From Phlebopus portentosus (Eukaryota; Basidiomycota; Agaricomycetes; Boletales; Boletinellaceae): DNA of 64,000 nt. The position numbers and the translations under genes were made by a program. The stretch is from NCBI GenBank assembly GCA_037892935.1, contig JAYXKI010000014.1, positions 434,001-498,000 of the forward strand, given 5' to 3'. The notes below the pieces were generated by a model. That model did no database searches. It saw only the letters and a program-made list of their open reading frames with translations, and was not told the DNA's origin. This document shows, piece by piece, positions 1-9,011 of the stretch (position 1 is the stretch's first letter; the number at the start of each line of letters is the position of its first letter).

Positions 1-324
1 TGAACCCATGTCACTTAGCTGGGGCGGCGCTGGCACACCTCGGCCCTCTGCAATCCAACTGGGAGGTGTGCTGCGCACTGCTGAACCCATGCCACTTAGC
101 TGGGGTGGTGCCGACACACCTCGGTCCTCTGCCAGACACCTGGGAGGTGTGCTGCATACTGCTGAACCTATGTCGCTTAGCTGGGGCAGCACTGGCGCAC
201 CTCAGCCCTATGCAAGCCAGCTGGAAGGCATGCTGTGCACTGCTGAACCTGTGCCACTTAGCCAGGGCAGTGTTGCCGCACCTTGGCCCTCTGTGAGCCA
301 GCTTGGGAGGTTGGGGGTTGTGCT
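1..324. repeat. 81-bp tandem repeat, four copies
   Basis: Four units start at 1, 82, 163 and 244 with the same opening (TGAACC followed by a conserved CACTTAGC or GCTTAGC block). The spacing is exactly 81 bp, which equals 27 codons, so several frames stay open on both strands. The units differ by scattered substitutions. The array lies just upstream of the dioxygenase gene start at 420. The open frames here are probably a by-product of the period rather than a gene. The array may continue to the left of the window. Confidence 0.9.
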
Positions 325-419
325 GGGCATGCCATAGCACTCCGCCAGCCATCCACAGCCCTGAATCTCACCAGTCCTCTGTAGTCAGGCCAGCACTGAG
401 CGCTATTTTACAGGTAGAG

Positions 420-2095
420 ATGGCAGCAGGTACTTCTATTAAGTCTAAGGCAGCTGGTGCTGGCCAGCGAAATGAGAGCAGCACATCGCCGCAAGCATCA
501 GTTATAAAGCCTGCTTGCCAATCTGAGGGTGCATTGAGACTGGGTTTGCAGGCGAGCTTAAGGGCTCCAGGCCTACCTGGTGAGCAGCTAATCCCTCAAG
601 GACTAGAAGAGTTGGCAGAAGTGCCCTCACCATCCATCGCTTCAAAACGAAAAAATTGTCCGAGAGGCAGGGCATCTCGTGAGAAGCATGTCAAGCGACA
701 CAGGCAACATATGGAGCAGGTTAAGGAGTGAGTGGCCAGCTATTCTCCTACAAGTCTTGCTCAGCACAGCCCATCACCTGGTAGTCAACCGACATTCAAC
801 ACCCCAGCTTCTCCAAAGCCAGAAGGCCATTACAGAGGTTCTATTGGAGCTCCGCTAGGTGATCCAGTCTTAAGTGCACAGGAGTATGTGGTAGACCTAG
901 ATGTCCACCATCTTCAAGGGACAGGGCCAGGTTGGATAGGCCTAGGCGACAGTAGGTGCATTGCTACATTTGCTAAAAAAATTGCTGAGCGGTAGATGCA
1001 GGTACAGGGCCAGAAGTTACATCCTTGGATGGCAGCGAGATAAAATGGCTTGTAGAGCATGAGGGGTGGCGCTATATTCCAAATGACCCCAGGTAAGTCG
1101 CTGTTGGATTCCTAACTTCTATTCTAGCATGGGCCATCAAGGAGGGCGCAGGTCTTGTTAGACAGGGGGAGGCGAGTTTTTGCTGTTAAAGCCAGAACAC
1201 CCAACAACTGGGACCGCACTGTGACTGGGGTTGAGAAAGCCATGGATGAATTTAGCTCGGCAATTAACCTTGGGAACAAGGATCTCTTTAATCACAGACG
1301 AGGGGAGTTCCCAAGTTTTGTATTTGGTGATGCTGCACATGGAGGGGGACGATCAGTAAGCAGAGAGCCTCTCTCTATCTGAATGAGACTCACTTAGCAT
1401 ATATCTATAGCAACCTGCGACTGTAAAGGTCAAGGATAGCAGGGTAGAAGCTCTGCAAAAATTCCAAAATGATGCCAGCGTAGAGCATTATTTGGGATTT
1501 GTTTCTAGTAAGTTGACCTGTCCTGGCAATTGCTACTAGCCAGTTCTCATTGCTGCCAGGCACCTTCAAGACCTGGTTTCCACTCATATCTGAGCTCTAT
1601 GAGAGAGAAAAGCGATGCACCGCGAGTCACAACAGCATAACAGCAAGTGCGCTTCTTAAATCGCAGTTCTCCTCTATGGCTCTTAACTTAGGTGGGGAGG
1701 TTGCAACATGCTGGCACAGGGATGCAAAGAATTTATTTTTTGGCCTCTGCTGTGTCGGTGTCTTTGGGTGCTTTGACTGGAGAAATTCTGGACAGCTGAT
1801 GTTCAAGGAGGCGAAGGTCATCATTGAACTTAGGCCTGGAGATGTCGTACTGTTCCCATCAGCAGCCCTAACACATAGGAATGCTCCAATTGCCAACGAC
1901 TCAAGCAGGAGATCAGTAGTTCTTTTTACAGCTGGGGCAAACTTTCAGCATATTGCTCAGGGGCATAAGACGGCAGGGTGCAGAAGTTATAAAGAGAGAA
2001 AGGAGGAGGCAGAGGCTGGATATAGACGTTCATGTGAGGGGTGGTGCCTTTACTCCACCCTGGAGGATCTCCAGAGCATAAGAACCTGTACATAG
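420..2095 (+). CDS. TET/JBP-like 2OG-Fe(II) dioxygenase, six exons
   Basis: Predicted exons are 420-727, 770-951, 1002-1092, 1142-1355, 1411-1507 and 1560-2095. All join in phase to give 475 aa. The fourth acceptor could instead be at 1165, which is also in phase and gives 467 aa. The introns are 42-55 bp. The last exon carries the double-stranded beta-helix core: W-H-R-D (His350, Asp352, metal ligands), a distal His403 in T-H-R-N, and Arg414/415 in place for 2-oxoglutarate. Upstream, H-R-R-G-E-F-P followed by a G-G-G loop, and G-F-V-S-S, match blocks I recall from basidiomycete TET/JBP proteins. That family has expanded in these fungi alongside KDZ transposons; animal and trypanosome members oxidise methylated DNA bases. 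The N-terminal 100 residues are basic and low-complexity. Start 420 is the first in-frame ATG. No KDZ transposase is visible in the window. Family assignment is fairly sure; activity and substrate are inference. Confidence 0.75.
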
Positions 2096-2224
2096 CTGAT
2101 CTAGTAGGGTAGAATTGAAGGCTGCCACTGCCACCGGAAAATTGCTGTGGATAGCTTAGTCAGCAGAATTTTCCACATCAGCAGGCATGCCTCGGCAACA
2201 ACTTAGCTCTTAGCAACAAACATC

Positions 2225-2533
2225 ATGCCAACTAGGTGCCCCCACTCACAAGGCAGGCGTGCCCTCTCCCAGCTCAGCCTAGAGCCATTCGTCGAGGATG
2301 CCCAGCTAGCTCTACAGCACGAACCCCTGTCAAGGCATCATATTACATACGAGGAGTTTAGCCTTTGGATGACTTTCATGTGGCTGGAATTTAGACTTGG
2401 AACGTTTCAACCTGCAAGTCTAGCAGCATTCAGCATCTACACTGCGCTCAGAACCACAGCCATCCAGGAGGCACCTCCAGTAATTAGGGACTACCTTGTG
2501 CATGCTCTTGCTGTAAGACTTTTTCTCGACTGA
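2225..2533 (+). CDS. Small unrecognised ORF (102 aa)
   Basis: This open frame has a true ATG and a stop and lies between the dioxygenase and DUF6532-like genes on the same strand. The middle is hydrophobic and aromatic (around F-S-L-W-M-T-F-M-W-L). I recognise no domain. It could be a single-exon gene, one exon of a larger gene, or chance. The rest of 2096-3010 has no convincing exon; a CT-rich stretch just before 3011 looks like the promoter or leader of the next gene. Confidence 0.3.
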   Translation: MPTRCPHSQGRRALSQLSLEPFVEDAQLALQHEPLSRHHITYEEFSLWMTFMWLEFRLGTFQPASLAAFSIYTALRTTAIQEAPPVIRDYLVHALAVRLFLD

Positions 2534-3010
2534 TCTGCGCCAGTCCTAATGTATGAAAACAGATAGAGTTGGCAAGGCTCTAGTATCAGGCCTGATAAGG
2601 GCTAGCACTTTACCAGCAATGTAAGCTACTTTACTCAGAACTACCTGTCTAAACAGCCGTTCTGATTGACAAAATAACATAACACTCAAATTCCCTAGGA
2701 TAAGATTGTCGCTTAGGTTATGGCAAAAAATAATTTACAGTTTCCTGTTTGCTTTGTTTTTTTGCTTTGTTGTTTACAATATAGACTTGATTGTCACTGC
2801 TGCCATATTCCATGTCTACTTGCAGCTCAGGTTTGCATCTGCGTATTACAAGGGCCTGCTCTTAGTAAGCCAAAGTGAGCGGCCGAACCGCAGTAGCTTA
2901 GCCAATCTCGGCTATTGCTTGGCCTCTTTCGCCCGCCCACTACAACTGCCACGTAGCATACGTACCGCTACTGCCCCCACCCACCTTCCTCCCCTCCCTA
3001 GCCTGTTAAG

Positions 3011-3958
3011 ATGCCTCCTAGAGCTGGCAAGTTCCTCAATCTTTACAGCACTTGCAAGCTTATCTCATCCTTATCATAGCAAAGCCCAGAAAACTCAGGC
3101 AATTGGCAGGAGCAGCTGCGGTAAGGAGATTTACACTATTAAGAGTCGCTGGCATTTTAACCCTGCAGTAGCAGCAGCCAGAATCAAGGATTGGCAATCA
3201 AGAGAAGCTGCACTCTGCACCTCTAGCCTATCAGGTAAGCCTTAGCACCTCATTCTTGCAGGAACCCAGTGATAACGCACTGCACCTTTTTACTTAAAGA
3301 GAACAACTCGCTCAAGGGGACAGCTTCCCTCTCCAGAGTATCTGGAGGAGCATGCCACTGCCTTAGAAGGCAGCAGGGCTACTGCTATAGAAGAAGTAGC
3401 GCTGCAGCAGGGAGAGGGTTTCCAGACTAATTTACAGGGATGTAGCGGTGAGCCTATAGCCCATCTATCTAAGATGTATCTGATATTGGTGGTTAGAGCC
3501 CCAGCCCTCCTTATGCAATCATAGCGATAGCCAGATAGAGGATTTCAGGCAGGACAGTGCTACTTTTTACGATGATGGTGGAGGGCAGAGAGACGACGAG
3601 AGGACTAGCGAGGATGAGGTTAAAGATCAAGATGAAGCTGAGAAGGACAGCGGTGAAAACTCCAGCAAAGATAGCAGCAGCAGTGAGGATGGGTGTGGGA
3701 GTGACGATGGTGGTGGGAGCGATGGTGGTAGTGGAAGCTACCACAAGGGCAAGGGTGCGGAAGAGGCCTACTCTACTGACAATAGCGACTGGGAGGCAGT
3801 TCAAAACAAGGGCCGAAACACAAGTGTTAAGAAACTTCTAAAGTCTAATCAAGAGGTCTTTATGGAGAGCGAGGGCAACCTAAGTGACGATCCCTCTGGA
3901 AAGGATGGCAAGCAGCGTAGAAAAGCTCAGAGAAAGCGGAAGTCAAGGCTTGAGCAAG
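3011..3958 (+). pseudogene. DUF6532-like gene, 5' part (exons 1-5), cut off by element A
   Basis: Exons are 3011-3026, 3080-3120, 3172-3234, 3300-3447 and 3497-3958. The first intron is GC-AG (GCAAGT donor) and the others are GT-AG. The start ATG opens M-P-P-R-A, a common beginning of basidiomycete DUF6532 proteins. Exon 5 encodes an acidic, serine- and glycine-rich low-complexity region followed by a basic K/R cluster, suggesting a nuclear protein. Exon 5 ends in phase 1 at 3958, directly followed by GTAAG (3959-3963) and the element A LTR. The remaining six exons are at 28834-30041. The eleven exons total 1677 nt, an intact 558-codon frame plus stop. The gene is therefore intact except for the insertion at its fifth intron. 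Confidence 0.65.
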
Positions 3959-3963
3959 GTAAG

Positions 3964-5568
3964 TGTTAGGACCAGCAGTTTCGGACGAGGTGGTCAGTCT
4001 GAGCGTACCGGAACAAGTCCCTGCTTCCTCCTTCTGACAATGTATAATTGGAGAGTAGAGTAGCGAAGGTTAGGTGTACTACTAAGAAGCGAGCTATAGG
4101 CTCAAGCTTAACTCAGCAGTAGAGCAGAGGTTCAATCAAAGGGGTACAGTTATGATTGAGAGTACGAAATAATTTTGCTGAGGGACAACACCCCACTCAA
4201 CTGGCGCCTTAAATAAAGTTTCTACTGAATACTACCGACTACCAAATACTACCGACCATGCCTCGCCATTGGTTAGGACAATATGTTTCAGCTGGTGTCA
4301 CCACTACTTTCCTGAGTCTGTGGTACCACTGACAACTCTGGTGGTGCTACCGAAACTCCTGGTTGCACCACTGACTACTTCCTTCCCTATTAGGCAGGCC
4401 CTTCTCTACTTTCGATCCAAAGAAGCTTTTCCCAGGCTTCTATCGATCTTGGTTCCTATCACATGTTAATCCTTAACGCCAATCCTCCCACGAGAGACTT
4501 CTTCCATGTGCCGCGATCTCGCTTCGCCGGCGCTCCGTTACTCCGGCCGAGCTTCTGCCATTAGTCTTCCATCATGGGGCTGACCGTTATCTCGGGATTC
4601 GGAATTGGCAACCCCTGCCGATCTTCGGAGATTAACACTGGCGGCTGTGTAAATTTAGCAGACACCCTTCTGTGCCTAGCCGCGATATCGATGTCGGAGA
4701 ATTGTAGTCCGGTACCCGACGTTAACCTGTATCTTCTTCCCAGGTGATTCGTCCCGTGCCATTCGTCGACTGTAATAACCCCTTCTTCCGATCGTTCCCA
4801 TGCTTCTAGCATTCGATCCGTTGCTTCTTCGATAAGACTTTCGACGTCCGATGGTGCCCTGTAATAGATTGGCCAATCGACTTCCACTGCAGTGTTTTGA
4901 CACAAGGTCTGATGACGATGCTGATTGATCCAAGCTCTCACGCCAACCTTCAGTGCATAGATATCCCTATCGCCGAGCCATACAGATACCTCGTGGTTGT
5001 ATGCGCTCATTCCGCGATTCGGTAATGGTTGGTCAAACGTTCGTTCTGAGGGTCCGGGTTTATGCCGAATCTTGACATCGGCCCCTTCCCTAGTTACTAA
5101 GCGCTCCACAAAGTTCTTGAGGAGCCACTCCGAAAGAACCCAACTCCTTTGGTATGCCAAATAGCAGTTTGTACAAACCAGACTTTCATGAACAAAGTGT
5201 CTGGTTGCACTATGTCGATATTGTCTCTTCTGCAGGAGTTCCACGTATCTTGCGATGTTCCGTTCTTCCATGTCCACGTAGCTTCGCTCGGGTGGAGGAG
5301 TATGTCCAACATGCATTCCAGCTAGTCCTTGCTGTAAATCGTATGGGTCCTCCCTTTCGTCGCGTTCGTCCTCGTAATATCGTTGATCAGGTTCCTCTTG
5401 AATATATTCCACAGCGACCTCCCCAGGTCCTTGCTGAACTAGTGGGCGAGAATTGTCTCCACTATTCTGTCCTTGAAGCCTTTCGAAATGCTCTTGATTA
5501 GGCTGCATAATTCGGTGTGTAAAGCGTCTAATACCACGCCGCATTGTATATCCACAATTTTCGTAACA
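3964..5568 (-). repeat. Element A 3' LTR (1605 bp)
   Basis: It ends in TGTTACG and CCTAACA when read on the minus strand. A purine run precedes it (minus strand). It carries the intact LTR-encoded ORF. Its sequence is repeated at 27184-28788, and in inverted form at 32070-33673. Confidence 0.93.
4561..5544 (-). CDS. LTR-encoded ORF, 327 aa, function unknown
   Basis: The ORF starts with ATG 24 bp inside the LTR and fills about 61% of it. The N-terminal 100 residues are acidic and polar with many D, E and R. The central part (around residues 95-150) is richer in aromatic residues, with a lone C-T-N-C pair. The C-terminal third has regular charged helices and ends in an acidic tail. I recognise no domain, membrane segment or signal peptide. 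The same frame exists in the other A LTR (broken by stops at 28012-28020) and in element C (broken at several sites), so an open frame is ancestral to the family. It lies 3' of pol on the same strand and would be present in both LTRs of a new insertion. Coding seems likely; function cannot be given. Confidence 0.6.
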   Translation of the reverse strand: MRRGIRRFTHRIMQPNQEHFERLQGQNSGDNSRPLVQQGPGEVAVEYIQEEPDQRYYEDERDEREDPYDLQQGLAGMHVGHTPPPERSYVDMEERNIARYVELLQKRQYRHSATRHFVHESLVCTNCYLAYQRSWVLSEWLLKNFVERLVTREGADVKIRHKPGPSERTFDQPLPNRGMSAYNHEVSVWLGDRDIYALKVGVRAWINQHRHQTLCQNTAVEVDWPIYYRAPSDVESLIEEATDRMLEAWERSEEGVITVDEWHGTNHLGRRYRLTSGTGLQFSDIDIAARHRRVSAKFTQPPVLISEDRQGLPIPNPEITVSPMMED

Positions 5569-5579
5569 TTCCTCCCCTT
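5569..5579 (-). other. Polypurine tract of element A
   Basis: Read on the minus strand this is AAGGGGAGGAA, immediately before the TGTTACG LTR start. This is the expected position of the plus-strand DNA primer. The identical tract precedes the element C LTR at 32059-32069. Confidence 0.85.
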
Positions 5580-6087
5580 AAGATCCACTTCGGACTGCAA
5601 GGAGAGTGTGGATCCCTTAATTGTGGTAGCCATAATCTTGCTGTTTCGTATTGTTGCTTCCTAGACCAGACCCTTCTTGTGTACTAGTGTCTCATTCCTC
5701 TTGTCTGGAATAACTGTAGCACTGTACATCCAGAGTCCTCCACTCATTATTGATCATGTGACCTGACGCACAACCCGTTCGAACAAAAGTGCGGCAGTCA
5801 TGTGACTTAAACACTTCCTGTTTGGATGAGAGGGTGGCAGTCACGTGATTGACGCTCAACCTGTTCTCAGAGAAAGGCGGCGGTCACGTAACACTTGCTC
5901 AATAATTCAAAGCCTCGCTGAGTGTCAGCTTCCAACATACTAGATGCTTCCCAACATGCTAGGAATAGTTTTAACGACTTATTCAGGTCAAATATGACCT
6001 CGATTAGTGTCGGTCCCAACTTACAAGGTACATCCCAGTACGCTTGGAATAGTTTAACGACTTGTTCAGGTCAAATACTGACCCCTT
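5580..6087 (-). other. Element A 3' untranslated region with direct repeats
   Basis: There is no convincing gene between the pol stop and the polypurine tract. It holds two imperfect copies of a block containing GGAATAGTTT and GACTT.TTCAGGTCAAATA (about 5970-5998 and 6046-6077), spaced about 86 bp apart. It also has several CACGTG-like motifs near 5800-5890. Element C carries a matching region at 31661-32058. Confidence 0.6.
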
Positions 6088-7255
6088 CTAAGCCTCGCTG
6101 TACTCACTATCCGAGGAGTCAGCCCAAAACCAATCCTTGTATGAAGGATCCCCTTTTTCTTCTGGCAGATCCCATCTGCGAACCGGCAGCGCTTTGTTTC
6201 GAGTGAATGGCCTTTTTGCGGCTCTCCAATGACGCTTGTGCCATTCTGGATAACCAAAATCTCGCTGCTTGATACCTGTCTTGCTCTGGTATCTTCTTCT
6301 CCTAATTACCCTCTGAGCTACGGACTCTCCTAGTGCCGTCCTCAGGAACTCGTCATCTTCCTTCTTGATGTCGATTACTCTCTGCGTAGAGTCTATAATA
6401 TCTGCGATCTTCTTTCTAGAGGGAAGATCTATCGTGTCCGGCCAACGATTCCTCTTGTGATACTCCCGCAATTTTTCTGGGGCATTGCGCAGCCCTTCTA
6501 CAGGTTCCCAGGTATTCTCTTCCTCTGGGTAGCCGAGCCATTTAACCTGATATTCCCATTTTCCATGCCGTTTCCTCATGTCCCGGATCGCTTCAACCTC
6601 ATACTCGGTTTCTCCAGCGATGACTTCTGGTGGTGGTCTTGTTCTCTGTGCCGGATCTTTCCTTTCTCGATAGGGAATCAATAGTCCTGCATAGAACACC
6701 GGGTGGATCCTCAATTCCTTCGGGAGGTCCAACTCGTAGTTGACTAGCCCATGCCTCGCAATAACTTGATAAGGTCCCAGGTTTCTATCCCCTAGCTTCC
6801 TTGTGGGAACTAGCAAGGTTAGATTCCGACCATCTAACATAACTTTATCGCCAACTTCGAATGACGGCATCGGGCCTCGGTGTCTGTCTGCAAATCTCTT
6901 CATCGCGTCTCGTGCCTTCTCCAACGCTTTCGTTGCTTCTTCTTGATTCTTCTTTCGCATAGCCACATAGTCTTGTGTTCCTCGGATCGGAAGCTTGAAT
7001 CCTAACTCCGGCTGAAATCCATACACCAATTCAAATGGCGTCTTGCCTGTGCTGGAGTGAGAGCGACTGTTATAGGCGAATTCTGCCATTGGCAAATGTT
7101 CGTCCTAGTCGTCCTGCTGCAAGTTGGAATAGCAACGTAACAGCTGTTCCATTTCTTGGTTTACTCGCTCCGTTTGTCCGTCTGTTTGCGGATGATACGC
7201 CGTACTAAGCTTCGTTTCAATCCCGAGGGCCTGGTTCACCTGTTCTGTAAACCGG
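6088..7255 (-). pseudogene. Element A pol, 3' part: integrase C-terminus and chromodomain
   Basis: This continues the integrase split by element B. Reading down from 7255 come the end of the core (T-D-G-Q-T-E-R, with the catalytic Glu), a TAG stop at 7105-7107 where related elements have Trp, then the GPY-type module (L-G-P-Y-Q-V-I) and a chromodomain (E-Y-E-V-E-A-I ... W-L-G-Y-P-E-E-E-N-T-W-E-P). An unusual C-terminal extension of about 120 basic and charged residues ends at 6088. Chromodomains of this class direct integration to marked chromatin. The stop makes the copy defective. Confidence 0.85.
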
Positions 7256-8883
7256 TGAAACTCCTGTGGACGTTCTGATGCCGGACAGGGAGTGTATAGT
7301 TCGAGGGGCTGCCCTAGAATACCTTCAAACGGTCAGCAGAGAATTTCACCCGAGCTAAGGGCACGAAGGAGTAGAGGGAAATAGGGATAGACAATGGAAG
7401 GGCTTGGTGAGAACCGGGGATGTGAGGGAAGCGCTCGAGGAGGAATTCCGAGGGTAGGCTTCTCCCGAGATCGACGGTGGCGGTGCAAAGGCTAAATCGA
7501 CTCCCCGGCTCAACTGCGAGCTCTGGACTAAAGCCGACTAACCCAAGGCACAAGAACTAAACTAACTAAGCTACGCTAGTCGAACCACCAACCCGAACGT
7601 GACTAATCAACTGTGCTAACACACTGGTAAGCGACTGCAGTCGATCTCACTCGTAGTCTTAAGTGTCGGAACGCGGCGTAACGGATCGAAACGCGATACG
7701 ATGGACGAAGGACAATAGCTGAGTGTGTCGTAATGTGATGCGAAGGATGGAGGTGCACAACGATGACGGAAGGGGACTGAGAGAATCGAAGGATATGTGT
7801 GGGACGATGAAACCGACCGTTTCCGATCGAAACGATGCGGAATAGCACCGGGCTGGTCTTGAGGAAGCGGAGAGTGGAAAGTCAAGAGGAAAGGGATGAT
7901 ATGGTGTCCTTTCCTGACGACAATGGAGAGGGGAAGGTGTTGCGAGACCGAATGCGAGTGGCACGCAGAGTAACTGGGTTACGAGCGAAACCAGGCGAAA
8001 CGGGTCGAAACACGTGAGGGGGTCTTGTTTCGGGTGAGAGAAGATAGAGAAGCCTTTATACGATGACGGCGAACTATACGAACGCGCGAACGGCTCTACT
8101 GCGAAGAGAGATCACCGATCAACTGTACAGAACACGAAATGTCGTATATTAGACTATAGAGACGAGAGAGTCCACTACGAACAAGTAGACTAGAGGTCGA
8201 GAGGCTTTGAGACGATGTGAGAACTGCAAGCTAAGCTCCCACTCAGCTCCGACTAAGCTGTCCCTCTACTACGAGAGTCGTGCTATATTTATACTAAACG
8301 TCCAAGACTGAGCCTCCCAGCGGTCAGAGAACCTACGTCATAAGGAAAAGGGAACGCATATCGCTATCTACAAAGGAGAGGAGCGCATAGGAATGGTTTA
8401 AGGGACACATAGGTCAAAAGAAACAATACTAAGCATGTCTGGAACGAGAGCATAATGGATTAAAGGGGACGCATATAGAAAGGTCAGAAAATGTGCGGAA
8501 CCTTCGGAACCGGGTCTCTTTGAGCGGAACGAAGCGGAACTCGGGGAAACGACTCGGAAGGGCTCTGGCTAGCCTGACAAAGTAAGTCTGCGATGTTTAA
8601 CAAAGGAGAGGGACTGAGGACGAGGTTGCAGGGTCAAATCTCTTTGTCTGGAATGCGGATCCGAGGTCCGGAGACTTGTGATCGACGCGTGCAAACTCGA
8701 TGCCGTGATTCTCCCATCTTGATGGCCGATCAAAGAACGGTGCACGTGCCATCTGGACTATGGCGTTCTTGCTAAGTCTACTCGTTCGAGCGAAACCAGT
8801 CGAAACCGAGCGAAACCAGTCGGAACACCACGGAACTGGTCGTAACGACTCCGTACGTTCCCAAGCTTCAGACTTACTCTTCA
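7256..8883 (-). repeat. Element B 3' LTR (1628 bp)
   Basis: It ends in TGAA and TTCA. Its right end lies 128 bp from the ATG of the antisense gene at 9012, so any antisense promoter for that gene probably lies in or next to this LTR. Confidence 0.92.
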
Positions 8884-9011
8884 TCTCCCGGGTTCATGAA
8901 ATAGTGACCGTCCGCGGTCACTCCCATCTCAATCCGACGCGTGGGAGTTTCGAAGCATAACGCGTCGCGTCCAAATTTTCTTCCGCTGTCATCTCTTCTT
9001 CATTCTCCAAC

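Noticed and set aside
1155..1550. First impression that the dioxygenase is a frameshifted pseudogene
   Set aside because: Apparent frame breaks at about 731, 995, 1092, 1355 and 1510 all resolve into 42-55-bp introns in correct phase, so no frameshift is needed.
2706..3245. Plus-strand 179-codon frame with a hydrophobic start
   Set aside because: It overlaps the first exons of the DUF6532-like gene in another frame, and its second half covers two well-supported introns.
3557..3841. Methionine- and valine-rich frames at 3511-3841 on both strands
   Set aside because: Shadows of the acidic exon 5 (3497-3958) of the DUF6532-like gene.
7314..8017. Small ORFs recurring in every B/D-family LTR (for example 7603-7964)
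   Set aside because: They overlap each other in several frames and change length between nearly identical LTR copies. Unlike the A-family LTR ORF, no single long frame is kept.
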